This document shows, in pieces, positions 54,788 to 64,000 of a DNA stretch of 64,000 nt; within the stretch, counting starts at the first letter, position 1, and every line of letters starts with the position of its first letter. The notes beneath the pieces were generated by a model. It was not told where the DNA came from, did no database searches, and saw nothing but the letters and a program-made list of their open reading frames with translations. The DNA is from Mycoplasmopsis agalactiae 14628 (lineage in GTDB: Bacteria; Bacillota_I; Bacilli_A; Mycoplasmatales; Metamycoplasmataceae), in contig NZ_AJPR01000011.1 of the NCBI RefSeq assembly GCF_000266865.1, forward strand, positions 1-64,000. The letters run 5' to 3'. The position numbers and the translations under genes were made by a program.

Positions 54788-55973
54788 AGTTTCCTTCTGA
54801 ATTAGAATTCTCTTCTAAAGTTTTTAATGATTCAGTTGGAATGGTTTCACAAAAACCAAACATTTCGACAATGCCTTTAAATGATGATTCAGGAACCGCC
54901 AAGTCTTTTAGTTGAGAAAAACTTATGTTTAAATTAATTTTGTCCTCTTGATTATTTTCAATTTTTTGAACAAATTCAGGGTCAGCTACAAAAACAGAAC
55001 TTAAGCCAACTAAATCAGAATATTCAAGAGCATCTAAACATTTTTGTGGAGTATTTATCCCACCAGATGAGATTATAGGCAGGGTTCCTTTAAACTTTTC
55101 ATAGATAACTTTGTTAACTAATTGTCCAGTATACTCGTTTTCTGATCTAACTTTATTTAAATATATATCATGTCCTCATGAAGCAATTGCTAAATAGTCT
55201 ATCTTTCCTTTTTTAATAATTTCATTTACAAGCTGTATAAAATCAATTATGCTATATCCTAATTCTGGGCCATATGTTTCTTCTGGCGTTGCACGAAATC
55301 CAAAAATAAAGTCTTTACCAGCATTTTCATTAATCACTTTTCTTATTTCTTCAACTATTTCAAGGCATAATCTGGATCTGTTTTCGAAAGTATTTGATGA
55401 ATATTCATCGTTACGTTTGTTAACAATTGAGCTAAAAAATGTTTGAATCAATAACCTTTGAGCCATTGATATTTCAACTCCATCAAAGCCGGCAGCAATA
55501 GCTCTTTTAGTTGCACTTGCGTAATCTTTAACTATTTGTTTTATTTGGCTTACGCTTAATTCAAAGACTTCGTGTTCTACTGGTATATGATTTTTTTCAT
55601 ATGATGGACCATAAAGATAGCCATATTTTTTGAGACTAGCTTTTGAGAATTTGCCAGCATGAGCAAGTTGCAAAATTGCTATATTACCTTTTGATTTCAT
55701 TGCATTAGCAAGCTTTTTTAATGATTCAATGTCATCGTCATTTTTTGCACTGTACCCATATTCAAAAAGCTGACCAAATTCATCGAAATATGTACCCCCC
55801 GAAATTAGCAATGGTGCACAGTTTGCCCTTCTAGCTGAGTACTCTTCTTCTTCCTTTGTTACTTTTCCGTCTTTAGTTGCCAAACTTAAAGTCATAGGTG
55901 AGAGAACAAAACGATTTTTAAGCGTGTAGCTACCTAATTTAAATGGTTTAAAAAGTGGAGCATATTTATTCAT
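54786..55973 (-). CDS. Old Yellow Enzyme-family NADH:flavin oxidoreductase
   Basis: A 395-residue TIM-barrel FMN enzyme: LFKPFKLGSYTLKNRFVLSPMTLSLA at the start, ILQLAHAGKFSK, AIAAGFDGVEISMAQRLLIQTFFS (the usual HGAHGYL changed to SMAQRLL), and FRATPEE. The VEI-S-MAQRLLIQTF substitution of the typical His may alter substrate. TGA-Trp joins the C-terminal part. Its start overlaps the lipoate ligase stop by 8 bases. OYE-type genes are known neighbours of class M sirtuin/GcvH-L/LplA operons. Confidence 0.88.
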
Positions 55974-57012
55974 TATCTTCCTCGCTCAAAATTGTTTTAA
56001 CAACATCATCAACACTTATTTCATTAAAAAAGTATTTTTCCAAATTTGCCTGTTTTACAGCACTATAAAGCTCATCATAATCCATTTTAACGCCTACTAG
56101 AACTTTTTCTAGCTCACTAATGTCAGCTTTTGCAAAAAAGTCACCACTGATCTTAATTTTTTCAATCCTTTGACCTTCAACAGCAAGTGAGAAATTAATT
56201 GTACCAATTGCCAATATTGCATCACGGTTATATTCATATCTAGGACTTAGTCCATAGTTTCAGTTTCAGTTTTTGTATTTGGTATTTACTAATTCATCAA
56301 TTTGCTTTCAATCGTTTTCAGTTAATACATATCTTTTTACTTTACTCAAGTCATCGACGTTAAATAATTTCTTAACCACCAAATCCTTGAATTCGAAAAT
56401 ATCCATATTTTTGTACGGCTCATCAAAATAATCACTTAAAGGCGCAATTCTTTGTCTTACTGACTTAATTCCTTTAGCTTCAATTTTCTTTCTATTTGGC
56501 TTTAGCACCTGTGACATAGCATCATAATCAATTTTATAAATATAAGTATTTCCACCATAAATTGTGTCACCAATTAGTGCCATTGCCGCACCACTAACTT
56601 TAAGCCCGTCAATTGTTAAGTCATTTTTACCTGATTGCACAACATTTTTAGCGCCTAATTCTTTGATAATTCTTATTGCGGGCTCTAGGAATTTTTCATA
56701 ATTTCCTAAAATGCTTTCGTTATTTTTATAAGGAATTAGATAACAAACCCCCATTTGATTACTATCAATATAAATAGCTCCGCCGCCAGTGTCTCTACGA
56801 ACTATTGGAATGTTATGTTCTTTTAAGTATTTAAAATTAACCTCAACTTCAGGATTTTGGAAATATCCTATCTGCACATAGGGATCTAAAACTGCAGGAA
56901 AAGCAACAATCTCATCAAATTTTAAATGACTTAATGCTCAGATTTGTGTAGCTAGATAGTAAGCACCATCTTTTATATATTTTCCATTTCTAATAGGTTC
57001 AACTAAAATCAT
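55966..57012 (-). CDS. lplA: Lipoate-protein ligase A (copy 1, downstream)
   Basis: A 348-residue ligase that attaches lipoate to a lysine. It has RRDTGGGAIYID (lipoyl-AMP site), GKNDLTIDGLKVSGAAM with catalytic Lys near residue 134, and GGNTYIYKIDYDAM. The C-terminal accessory domain has INFSLAVEGQRIEKIKISGDFF. TGA-Trp codons occur near both ends. A paralogue lies immediately upstream, with a terminator between them. A 173-base stretch is nearly identical to that copy. Confidence 0.93.
56132..56304. repeat. Direct repeat, copy A (lplA C-terminal region)
   Basis: Aligns without gaps to 57241-57413 with four differences by eye (about 98% identity), while flanking parts of the two ligases differ much more. 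Confidence 0.85.
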
Positions 57013-57019
57013 ATATACC

Positions 57020-57030
57020 CCTATAAAACA
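57020..57030 (-). repeat. Interspersed motif TGTTTTATAGG (exact)
   Basis: Exact minus-strand copy just upstream of lplA copy 1, preceded by C and followed by GG. Confidence 0.6.
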
Positions 57031-57044
57031 GCCATATTCAAAAA

Positions 57045-57075
57045 TATTGATTTATGAACTAAACATAAATCAATA
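57045..57075 (-). terminator. Terminator between the two lipoate ligase genes
   Basis: Perfect 12-base stem TATTGATTTATG / CATAAATCAATA with a 7-base loop. On the minus strand it is followed by TTTTTG. Confidence 0.8.
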
Positions 57076-57083
57076 CTGTTTTT

Positions 57084-58121
57084 TTACTCTTCATCCAATA
57101 TTATTTTTGCTACTTCTTCAGCATTTATTTCATTAAAGAAATAACTTTGCAAGTTTGCATCTTTAAAAGCCTTAACTAAGTCATCATATGTCATTTTTGT
57201 GCCAACTAATGCTTTTTCTAATTCAGTTATATCTTTTTTAGCAAAAAAGTCACCACTGATCTTAATTTTTTCAATCCTTTGACCTTCAACAGCAAGTGAG
57301 AAATTAATTGTACCAATTGCCAATCTTGCATCACGGTTATATTCATATCTAGGACTTAGTCCATAGTTTCAGTCTCAGTTTTTGTATTTAGTATTTACTA
57401 ATTCATCAACTTGTGCTCAATCTTGCTCAGTTAATTCATAACGTTTTACTTTGCTTAAATCATCAACTCCGAAAAGCTTTTTGATAACAAGGTCTTTGAA
57501 TTCGAAAATATCTAAATTACGGTATGGTTCGTCAAAATAGTCACTTAAAGGCGCAACTCTTTGTCTTATTGATTTAACACCTTTTGCCTCTATTTTTTTA
57601 CGATTAGGCTTTAATGAATCAACCATTGCATCATAGTCAACTTTGTATAAAAGAGAGTTACCGCCATAAATAACATCACCATTAAGCATCATTGCAGCGC
57701 CACTAACTTTTCTACCGTCAATAGTTAAGTCATTTTTGCCAGATTGAACAACATCCTTTGCCCCTAATTCTTTAAGCATTTTGATTGTTGGTTCATAAAA
57801 TTTGTCGTAATTACCTAAAATATTGTCTTTTTCGTCATATGGGATTAAGTAGCAAACATTAACAGAGTTATCATCAATGTAAATTGCCCCACCTCCAGTA
57901 TTACGACGCACAACTTCTAAGTTGTGGTCTTTTAAGTATTTAAAATTAACTTCAACTTCAGGATTTTGGAAGTAACCTAATTGAATATGAGGAGCAGCAA
58001 TTCCCGGAAACACAATTTTTTCATTTAGTCTCAAGTGATTCATTGCTCAAATTTGTATAGCTAATCAATATGCACCATCTTTAACATATTTACCATTTCT
58101 AATTGGCTCTACTAAAATCAT
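57084..58121 (-). CDS. lplA: Lipoate-protein ligase A (copy 2, upstream)
   Basis: A 345-residue paralogue with RRNTGGGAIYID, GKNDLTIDGRKVSGAAM and the same accessory domain. N-terminus MILVEPIRNGKYVKDGAYWLA is almost the same as copy 1. The start overlaps the sirtuin stop by 23 bases, so it is translated within the sirtuin transcript. It is the ligase most tightly tied to the GcvH-L/sirtuin cluster; copy 1 may serve a different lipoyl acceptor. That division is inference. Confidence 0.93.
57241..57413. repeat. Direct repeat, copy B (lplA C-terminal region)
   Basis: Partner of 56132-56304. Offset is 1,109 bases with no gaps. Confidence 0.85.
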
Positions 58122-58968
58122 TTTTAACCTCTAACAATTTATTAATAGTTTGTTTGATATCATCTGTCCAAACATAAGTTCTTTGTCTTATTTCAAGCGG
58201 AGTTCTATAAGATTTATTATTCATTGCAATATATTTTGAGTTAGAAAATTCTTTTGTCATTTCTCAGAAAGGAAATTTAATTAATGTTGGAGTTGAGTAA
58301 CCAACTCCTATTTCTCAAAAAAGGATCTTTTGACCTTTATGCCTATAAATAAAGTCTTCATACATTTCTTTCTCTTCAAAAAAACGTTTGTCTTCAACCA
58401 TACCCTTGCCTTTAAGCCGCTTGTTAACTTCTAAAAAGTTGTTGCACTTAGGGCAGCGAGGGATAAGTTCTAAAGGCACTTTCATATCCTTTTGTTTTTC
58501 AATCATTTCATAAACTGCTTTATCATTTGAATAAAGTGTGTTATGACACATTTTTGAACACTGAAGCAAGTTATATTTGCCTTGAATATAGAAAATTTTG
58601 TCAGCTTCAAAGTTTGCAGCTTCTAGTGAATTATCACTATTTGTTGTAATTATGTGATAGTTTTTGCCTTTTAAATATTCTTTTAGTTTCAAAAAACTTT
58701 CACTTGCAGGTTGGTCAAAGTAATTAAGCTTCATAAATCTAGAATGAAATGCCCAATAATTTTGAATATCATCAAAATGATAAACACTTGCTTGAAGCAT
58801 ATCTAGAAACTTAAACTCATCAATAAAGTCTTTAAAATTTTCGACAAATCTTTGTCCGCTATAGCCTATGCCATCAGCACTGGTCATTCCTGAACCAATG
58901 CCCACCACAATAGCATCAGCTTCATTAATAAGCGAGTCTAATTCTTTAACAGAGTTTAATTTAAGCAT
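58099..58968 (-). CDS. Class M-type sirtuin (SirTM), lipoyl-linked ADP-ribosyltransferase
   Basis: A 289-residue Sir2-fold protein. NAD-binding GIGSGMTSADGIGYSG is at residues 23-38, with TTNSDN near 107 where other sirtuins have TQNID. YIQGKY near 127 puts Gln where the catalytic His usually is, as in SirTM proteins. Zinc Cys pairs are CSKMC and CPKC. The C-terminal half reads through two TGA-Trp codons (LFWEIGVGYSTPTLIKFPFWEM) to TAG at 58099. Starts two bases after the GcvH-like stop. In studied bacteria SirTM ADP-ribosylates lipoylated GcvH-L; activity here is inferred from motifs and context. Confidence 0.9.
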
Positions 58969-58969
58969 A

Positions 58970-59314
58970 TTAAAAGTCTTCTAATTGTTCCAAAGTCTTA
59001 GGGTCAATGTCGCTTAAAATCATTACTCAGTTTTCACTATCTTTTGGTGAACTTAATAATTTAGGATTGGCCATTGCATCTTTATTAATTTCAACAACAG
59101 TAGCATCAAAAGGCATTTTTAGTGTCAAGATAGCCTTTGAAGCTTCTAAGTTTAAGAAAATATCATCTTTGTGTAACACTTTTTTGTCAGTGTTTTTATA
59201 TTGAATAAAACCAATTGTTCCGATATCATCCTGCATTTCAGGTGTAAATCTTAAATAAAACTGGTCTTTGCCTTCTAGTTTTTCCACAACTAAATACTTA
59301 ACAACTTTTTTCAT
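58970..59314 (-). CDS. GcvH-like lipoyl-carrier protein (GcvH-L)
   Basis: A 114-residue lipoyl-domain protein. The lipoyl lysine is K60 in NLEASKAILTLKMPFDATVVEINKD, matching the ESVKA...PVSGTVVEVN hairpin of GcvH. TGA-Trp in SENWVMILSDI extends it to TAA at 58970. No glycine-cleavage P, T or L gene is near, which is typical of GcvH-L in sirtuin operons. Its start overlaps the upstream flavoprotein gene by 17 bases. Confidence 0.92.
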
Positions 59315-60299
59315 TTTTACCTCTTTTTACATAGAAATCAGCAACATTCTTGATAGCTATTTTTCGATCATTTATATCTGCAATTGTTGGCAAAATCATC
59401 AAGTGATGTACTTTTAAATATTCGCATAAACTATTTAGCTTGTTCATGCTTTCATCATCAAAAACATTAAAGATACTTTTGTGCAAACGCAAGAAATTTT
59501 TGTGCTGTTCTTCACTAAACACAAACTGTTCAAACTCACTATATGATGGGTAATAAGCAAAATGATTAGGATCAGCAAAAGAACGATAAAATGCAATCAA
59601 ATTATGATTTCTCATTGATTTTTCATAATCAGCACCGCTTACTACATTTACACTAAGAGCAACTTCAGGCGGATTTTCATTTCAAGCTGTTTTATAGGTC
59701 TCAATGTATGAATTAATAACAGTTTCAGCATACACCTTAGAAGGGTTTAAAAACCAGCCATAATTGATTTTAAATTTATGCATAGCTGCAAAAATTGCAC
59801 TTTGTTCAGATGTTACCAACATAACAATGTCAACAGGCTTACTTATGTTAGGATTAACCTTAAAATCAAACTCTTTATTGTTGTTTAAATATTCATTAAC
59901 AGCAATAATTTTTTGTTGAAATTCTGCAGAAGTTAATGATGGTTTTAAAAGCTTAATAGTTTCTTTTGTGCCTATATTTGAGCCAAATCCATAAATAAAA
60001 CGCTCTGGGTGCAATAGATTTAATGTTTGAATTTGCTCAGCAACATTATATGCTTGATAATTAGCAAGCATAATGCCCCCACACCCTAATTTAATGCCAC
60101 TAACATTGTTAGCTAAATGATCAAGAAGAATAAGCGGACTAGAAATAACCAATGAATTAACATTGTGTTGCTCACTAATTCAAAAAGAATAAAGATTTAA
60201 ATCCCTAACATATTGACAAAGTTCAATTACTTCTTTGTAAGCTTTTTCATAGTTATTTTGGTCAGTTAATAGCCCATGGTCAAGAATGCTTATCTTCAT
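59298..60299 (-). CDS. Luciferase-like monooxygenase-family flavoprotein
   Basis: A 333-residue LLM-family TIM barrel starting MKISILDHGLL. It has FWISEQHNV, LGCGGIMLANYQAYNVAEQIQTLNLLHPERFIYGFGSN (the PxxxAEQxxxLxxLxPGRxxxGxG motif), and three or more TGA-Trp codons. TATAAT seven bases before the ATG marks it as first gene of the cluster and probably leaderless. LLM proteins are known members of extended SirTM operons. Confidence 0.9.
59689..59699 (+). repeat. Interspersed motif TGTTTTATAGG (exact)
   Basis: Exact copy inside the luciferase-like gene, antisense to it, preceded by C. Confidence 0.6.
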
Positions 60300-60436
60300 A
60301 AATAAAATTATAAAACTAAAGCAGCATAAAATAGGCATTTTGGAAATTTATGCATATTTTTAAATGGTCAAAATATAGCACTAAAAGCAAAATTTTTCCT
60401 TAGAAACTTATTTTTATATAAATGTATAATAAAGTA

Positions 60437-61240
60437 ATGGAAAACAGATTAATAGAAAATCAAAATGTTAACCAAAAAAACTTTAGAAGATTCGAGAGAG
60501 CTTCATCTGTTGCAAGCAGAAAAAATGCTTTTCTTGGTGCTTCGGTTGGTTGATTCTCATATGCAACAGCAATAGCTTTTATTAGTGCTATTGTTATGTT
60601 AGCATTTTTTGCTAAAGCGCTAGATTACTTGCAAAGCAATCCATTTATTGGGCTTGGTCTTGCTTTAGGGCTTTTAGTGCTGATTTTTATAGAGTTTATT
60701 GTAGGCCCAAAAATGAATTTCTGGGTGCAGTTAGTGATTATAACTTTAAGCATGATACTGTTAGGTATTGTGCTATTATCATTTGCGCTTGTAGAATTAT
60801 TAGCAACATTTTCTACTGGTGTAAGCATTGATAACTTAGCTATAGCCAAAACATTTGGGGTTATTTTACTGCCAGTTGCCATATTATCAATAATGGCAGT
60901 ATTAGCCTACTTTGATTTAATAAAAATAAAATTTGTGTATGCAATTATAATATTCTTAACCATTAGCTTCTTTTTCATATTTATATTAAGTGTCTTTATA
61001 TTCAACTCTTGAATTAATGCACTATTTCCATCAATAGGGTTTGCCTTAATGATTAGTTATATGGCATTCGATTGATGATTAATTACAAGATACAACAAAG
61101 CGTTTAATGCTTCAGTAAGCAATGACTCAACTAAAAAAGAGTTCATGAAACTAACGATATACTTTGGATTTAAGTTAGCATATGATTATATATATGCGCT
61201 TATATATCTAATAAGATTAATAAGATTAGCTAAAAATTAA
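60437..61240 (+). CDS. Bax-inhibitor-1-like membrane protein
   Basis: A 267-residue protein with about seven hydrophobic helices after a polar N-terminus (RRFERASSVASRKN). The C-terminal YFGFKLAYDYIYALIYLIRLIRLA resembles the last helices of YccA/BI-1 proteins, which may act as calcium-leak channels or FtsH modulators. TATAAT (60425-60430) is six bases before the ATG. The family call is by overall layout, so is moderate. Several TGA-Trp codons. Confidence 0.7.
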
Positions 61241-61243
61241 TAC

Positions 61244-61272
61244 AAAAAACCAGGTATCAAGCCCGGTTTTTT
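61244..61272 (+). terminator. Terminator between convergent genes
   Basis: Stem AAAAAACC / GGTTTTTT with an inner AGG/CCC extension. Works for the BI-1-like gene and possibly for the lipoprotein on the other strand. Confidence 0.8.
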
Positions 61273-61285
61273 ATGTTGATTAAGG

Positions 61286-62689
61286 TTATTTTCTTGTTTC
61301 AGAAGCCAATCAGTCAACCATTTTTTTGAATTGACTACCAGCATCATCATCAGAAGGGAATTTATTTCCCAACGCGCTTTTAGCTGTTTCCATTTGTTTT
61401 TTTAAGGTTTCTTGGATTTTAGCTTTGTTTTTCACATAGTATTCGGTTGCGTCTTTTAGTGCTTTGTTAGCTATTTCATCATTTTTATCATCTAATAATC
61501 CTGATGTAGCAACACCTACATATTGTTTGTCTTCAGTATCACCATAGCCAAAGACTGTTGGAGTACCATTTTTCTTGCCAATTTCAAACCCTGGTTGAAG
61601 GTCTAAATTGTTTTCGCCTTTGCTATATAAGTCAGCTAAAATGTTGTAAATTGCTTGACCAATTAATTTCATAACTGATGTAAAGATTCTGTTGCCTTTT
61701 AATGCATTCTTTTGGTCAGCATCGACACCAATAATGAATTTTTCCTTGTCAGCCAATTTTTTAATTTCTTTTGCTGTGTCAACTGATAGTGAACCAGCAA
61801 CAGGGTAAGAAGCTGTGGCTTTAACTACAGAGTTAATTGCTGTAGTAGCCTGTGGTGTTCCAGATACAAATAAAGTATTTAGTTCAATAGTTTCATTTAA
61901 TGACTTAGTTTTAGCTTCAGGATGTTCTTTATTTCATTCAATAATACCTTGGAAAGTACCAGCTATAAAGTCAGAAACTGCTGGCCAAGGAATACCACCA
62001 AATGCACCAATTGTACGTTTTTCGGGTTGGTCTTTATAAATTTGTGAGAAGTAATCTGCAAGAGCACGACCAGCTATATAAGCAGCTTGTTTAGTGTCAA
62101 AGATAACTGGAACAAAGTGACCTTCACCTATTTTTTCAATAAATGTTTTAAAATTTGCATCAGTCTCTGTGAAAAGATTAAAGTCAACAGTGATAAAGAC
62201 AATATTATTTTCTTTAATCTTATTGATGTAAGTTTGATCTAAGCCAACAAGTGCATCTCTGTGAGTGAATCCACAAAGAACAATGTATTTAAAACCACTG
62301 TCAATAGCGTTTTTGTAAGCCTCAAGTAATTGACCTTTTTTAGGTTCATAAACTTTGTTTCTTAAGCCTTTATTACCACTAACTTGTGCTTTGTCTAAAC
62401 CAAGTTCATAAGAAACTTTGTGAACTGCTTCTCATCCTGATTGGTTAAATGATTCATCATGCACAGAACCTTCATCAGTTATAAAGGTTGCCTTAGGTGC
62501 ATTTTCAACAGTTAAGCCTTCTCTTAGTTTAAGTCCTTTACGAGAAGTAATGTGTGCAAGTGTTGAAATAGTTTTTACACCATCAACTTCTGTTTCTTTA
62601 AAGTACTTGTCGCCACAAGATGCAGCAACTAATGGTACTGATAAAACAGGAGCAGCCCCTAAAAATAGATAGAATTTATTTTTCTTCAT
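61286..62689 (-). CDS. BMP-family substrate-binding lipoprotein (P48/MALP-404 type)
   Basis: A 467-residue lipoprotein: MKKNKFYLFLGAAPVLSVP with lipobox VAASC at about residue 25. BMP/PnrA-like features are ITDEGSVHDESFNQSGWEAV, IVLCGFTHRDAL, TIGAFGGIPWPAVSDFIAGTFQGI and IIGVDADQ. BMP proteins bind nucleosides for ABC uptake, and a matching ABC ATPase starts 685 bases away on the other strand. AGGGA precedes the ATG. It resembles the invariant P48 surface lipoprotein of M. agalactiae/M. bovis; that identity is from memory and unproven. Confidence 0.9.
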
Positions 62690-62810
62690 TTTTATCCCTA
62701 ATTCAAATATATAAAGTTCAAAAATTAAATTTTCCAGTTTAGTTTTTAAACCATATATATTATATTAAATTTAATATTAACTAATAGTAGTGTGAAACAG
62801 GCAAATTAAA

Positions 62811-63260
62811 CTAATTAAACAATAAAACAGACTCTATTACTTTTCTTTCAGTTTTAGTAATTTTTAACCCTTTATTATTAAGTGTGTTAAACACCAAAAT
62901 ACCTATAAACAAGTTGAATACTATCGATACATTGCCAGGATGATACTTACTTCAAATATTTTCGCCAGGCTTTTTATTCATTAAAAAATTCATTCATTTG
63001 CTTAACGTTAAAAGCATGCAAAATGGGCCAATTAAAAACACAAGCAGTAAAAAACTTGCTGATGCTATAGAACTAAAAGTAATAAGCAAAGTTTTTTGCT
63101 TAGAATACATCAGAGCAAACATAATCATGAAAAAAGTTAAAAGAGTTAGAAAGCCTAGAAAAAATATTATAAGAATTCTAAATTTTTTATTTTGATCATA
63201 GGAAGCTAGTTTTTCTAATTTTTTTATCTCAATATTCATTAACTTTATATTTTTATTCAT
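62811..63260 (-). CDS. Small membrane protein, unknown function
   Basis: A 149-residue protein with two long hydrophobic helices (FRILIIFFLGFLTLLTFFMIMFA at about 28-50 and LLITFSSIASASFLLLVFLIGPF at about 57-80) and a hydrophilic C-terminal half with a weak third helix. AAGGGAA precedes the ATG. A second Met seven residues in is possible. It sits between the BMP lipoprotein and the ABC ATPase genes, but on the strand opposite to the ATPase. Confidence 0.7.
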
Positions 63261-63373
63261 AAATTCCCTTACTAATTACTAAATTTAGCATTCCAAAGGC
63301 TAACATAAAAAAACATTTATATATAATTAAATTGTATTTACTTAAATATATTTTATACAAGAAAGGGGGTTTT

Positions 63374-64000
63374 ATGGAGCATGAATATGCCGTTGAATTT
63401 GAGCATGTTACTAAAGACTTTGTTGGTATAAGGGCCAATGATGACGTAACTTTCAAAGTTAAAAAAGGCTCAATTCACGCGCTTATTGGTGAAAATGGTG
63501 CTGGCAAAAGTACGCTAACATCAATTTTATTTGGTTTATATGAACCAACTGAAGGGTCAGTCAAAATTAATGGTAAATCAGTAATTGTTAAGAACCCTAA
63601 CCAAGCTAATGAAATAGGTATTGGTATGGTTCACCAACATTTTAAATTAGTTGCTGCTTATACTAATTTACAAAATGTAATTATGGGTTCTGAGTTCACT
63701 TACAATTATTCAATGGGCACATTGGATCTTAAGTTAGCTAAAGCTAAAATTAAAAGTATTCAAGAGCTATATGATTTACATTTTAATCTAAACCAAAAAA
63801 CATCTAAAGCAACTGTAGCAACTCAACAAAAAGTTGAGATCATGAAGATGCTTTACCGTGATGCTGAAATTTTGATTTTTGATGAACCTACAGCAGTTTT
63901 AACAGACCAAGAAATTCAAGGTTTACTTAAAACAATGCAAGTTTTTAAGGAAAACGGCAAAACCATCATTTTTATTTCCCATAAACTCAACGAAGTTAAG
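63374..64000 (+). CDS. ABC transporter ATP-binding protein, nucleoside/BMP type (cut by window end)
   Basis: The first 209 residues of a probably two-domain ATPase (YufO/RbsA-like). Walker A GENGAGKST lies near residue 39, GMVHQHFKLV is the Q-loop form of this family, and Walker B LIFDEPTAVL is followed by FISHKLNEVK. The canonical LSGG signature is replaced by KATVATQQKVEI. AAAGGGGG precedes the ATG. It pairs with the BMP lipoprotein; permease genes would follow beyond the window. Confidence 0.92.
   Translation, partial: MEHEYAVEFEHVTKDFVGIRANDDVTFKVKKGSIHALIGENGAGKSTLTSILFGLYEPTEGSVKINGKSVIVKNPNQANEIGIGMVHQHFKLVAAYTNLQNVIMGSEFTYNYSMGTLDLKLAKAKIKSIQELYDLHFNLNQKTSKATVATQQKVEIMKMLYRDAEILIFDEPTAVLTDQEIQGLLKTMQVFKENGKTIIFISHKLNEVK

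Noticed and set aside
55790-55800. C6 run in the Old Yellow Enzyme-like gene as a phase-variation tract
   Set aside because: It encodes in-frame Gly-Gly-Thr in a conserved region, is short, and the gene is intact.
54786-60299. A hidden macrodomain gene inside the sirtuin cluster
   Set aside because: All coding space is accounted for by LLM, GcvH-L, SirTM, two LplA and OYE with overlaps; no remaining space or macrodomain motif.

Overview
The window reads as a Mollicutes chromosome. UGA is used as tryptophan in nearly every gene, a tRNA-Trp with anticodon UCA is present (23054-23128), the DNA is strongly A+T-rich, lipoproteins carry mycoplasma-type signal peptides, and genes are packed with no gene-free stretch longer than about 240 bases. 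Lipoprotein style and gene content suggest the Mycoplasma (Mycoplasmopsis) bovis/agalactiae group; this species-level guess is inference. All coordinates below treat TGA as Trp, so many genes run through in-frame TGA codons.

Layout. 1-7 kb, mostly plus strand: the tail of an unknown gene, a tyrosine recombinase, tRNA-Lys, RNase J, a lipoprotein and a large two-domain nuclease-like DUF2779 protein. 7-16 kb, minus strand: a short lipoprotein, then gatCAB, an RluD-type pseudouridine synthase, scpAB, plsC, acpS, der and cmk. 16-25 kb: a DUF285 lipoprotein switched out of frame by a C8 tract, dnaJ with a CIRCE operator, rbfA between two tRNA-Thr genes, tyrS, a YtpR-like protein, degV, tRNA-Trp, acpP, prmC and prfA. 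25-35 kb: a YitT-like membrane protein, gyrB, trxA, smpB, a LacI-family regulator, SRP RNA, a small membrane protein, tRNA-Leu and an MgtA-type P-ATPase. 34.5-44 kb: an ABC exporter made of a LolD-like ATPase and one giant 2,723-residue permease. 44-50 kb, minus strand: recD2-pth-tilS-ftsH.

49.8-52.9 kb is the replication origin region: DnaA boxes, dnaA, dnaN and an S4 protein, with gene orientation switching there. 53-55 kb holds tRNA-Tyr, tRNA-Gln and tandem alpha/beta hydrolases. 54.8-60.3 kb is a minus-strand cluster of luciferase-like flavoprotein, GcvH-like protein, class M-type sirtuin, two lipoate ligases and an Old-Yellow-Enzyme-like oxidoreductase. This matches the known lipoylation-linked ADP-ribosylation operon but lacks the macrodomain gene within the cluster. 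60.4-64 kb: a BI-1-like membrane protein, a BMP-family substrate-binding lipoprotein, a small membrane protein and the start of the nucleoside-type ABC ATPase.

The most unexplained signal is a short interspersed motif, YTGTTTTATAGG. Its 11-base core TGTTTTATAGG occurs 11 times exactly, and the 10-base core TGTTTTATAG 16 times, far above what base composition predicts. A second pattern is the number of genes with a perfect TATAAT box 6-8 bases before the start codon and no Shine-Dalgarno, which points to leaderless mRNAs.
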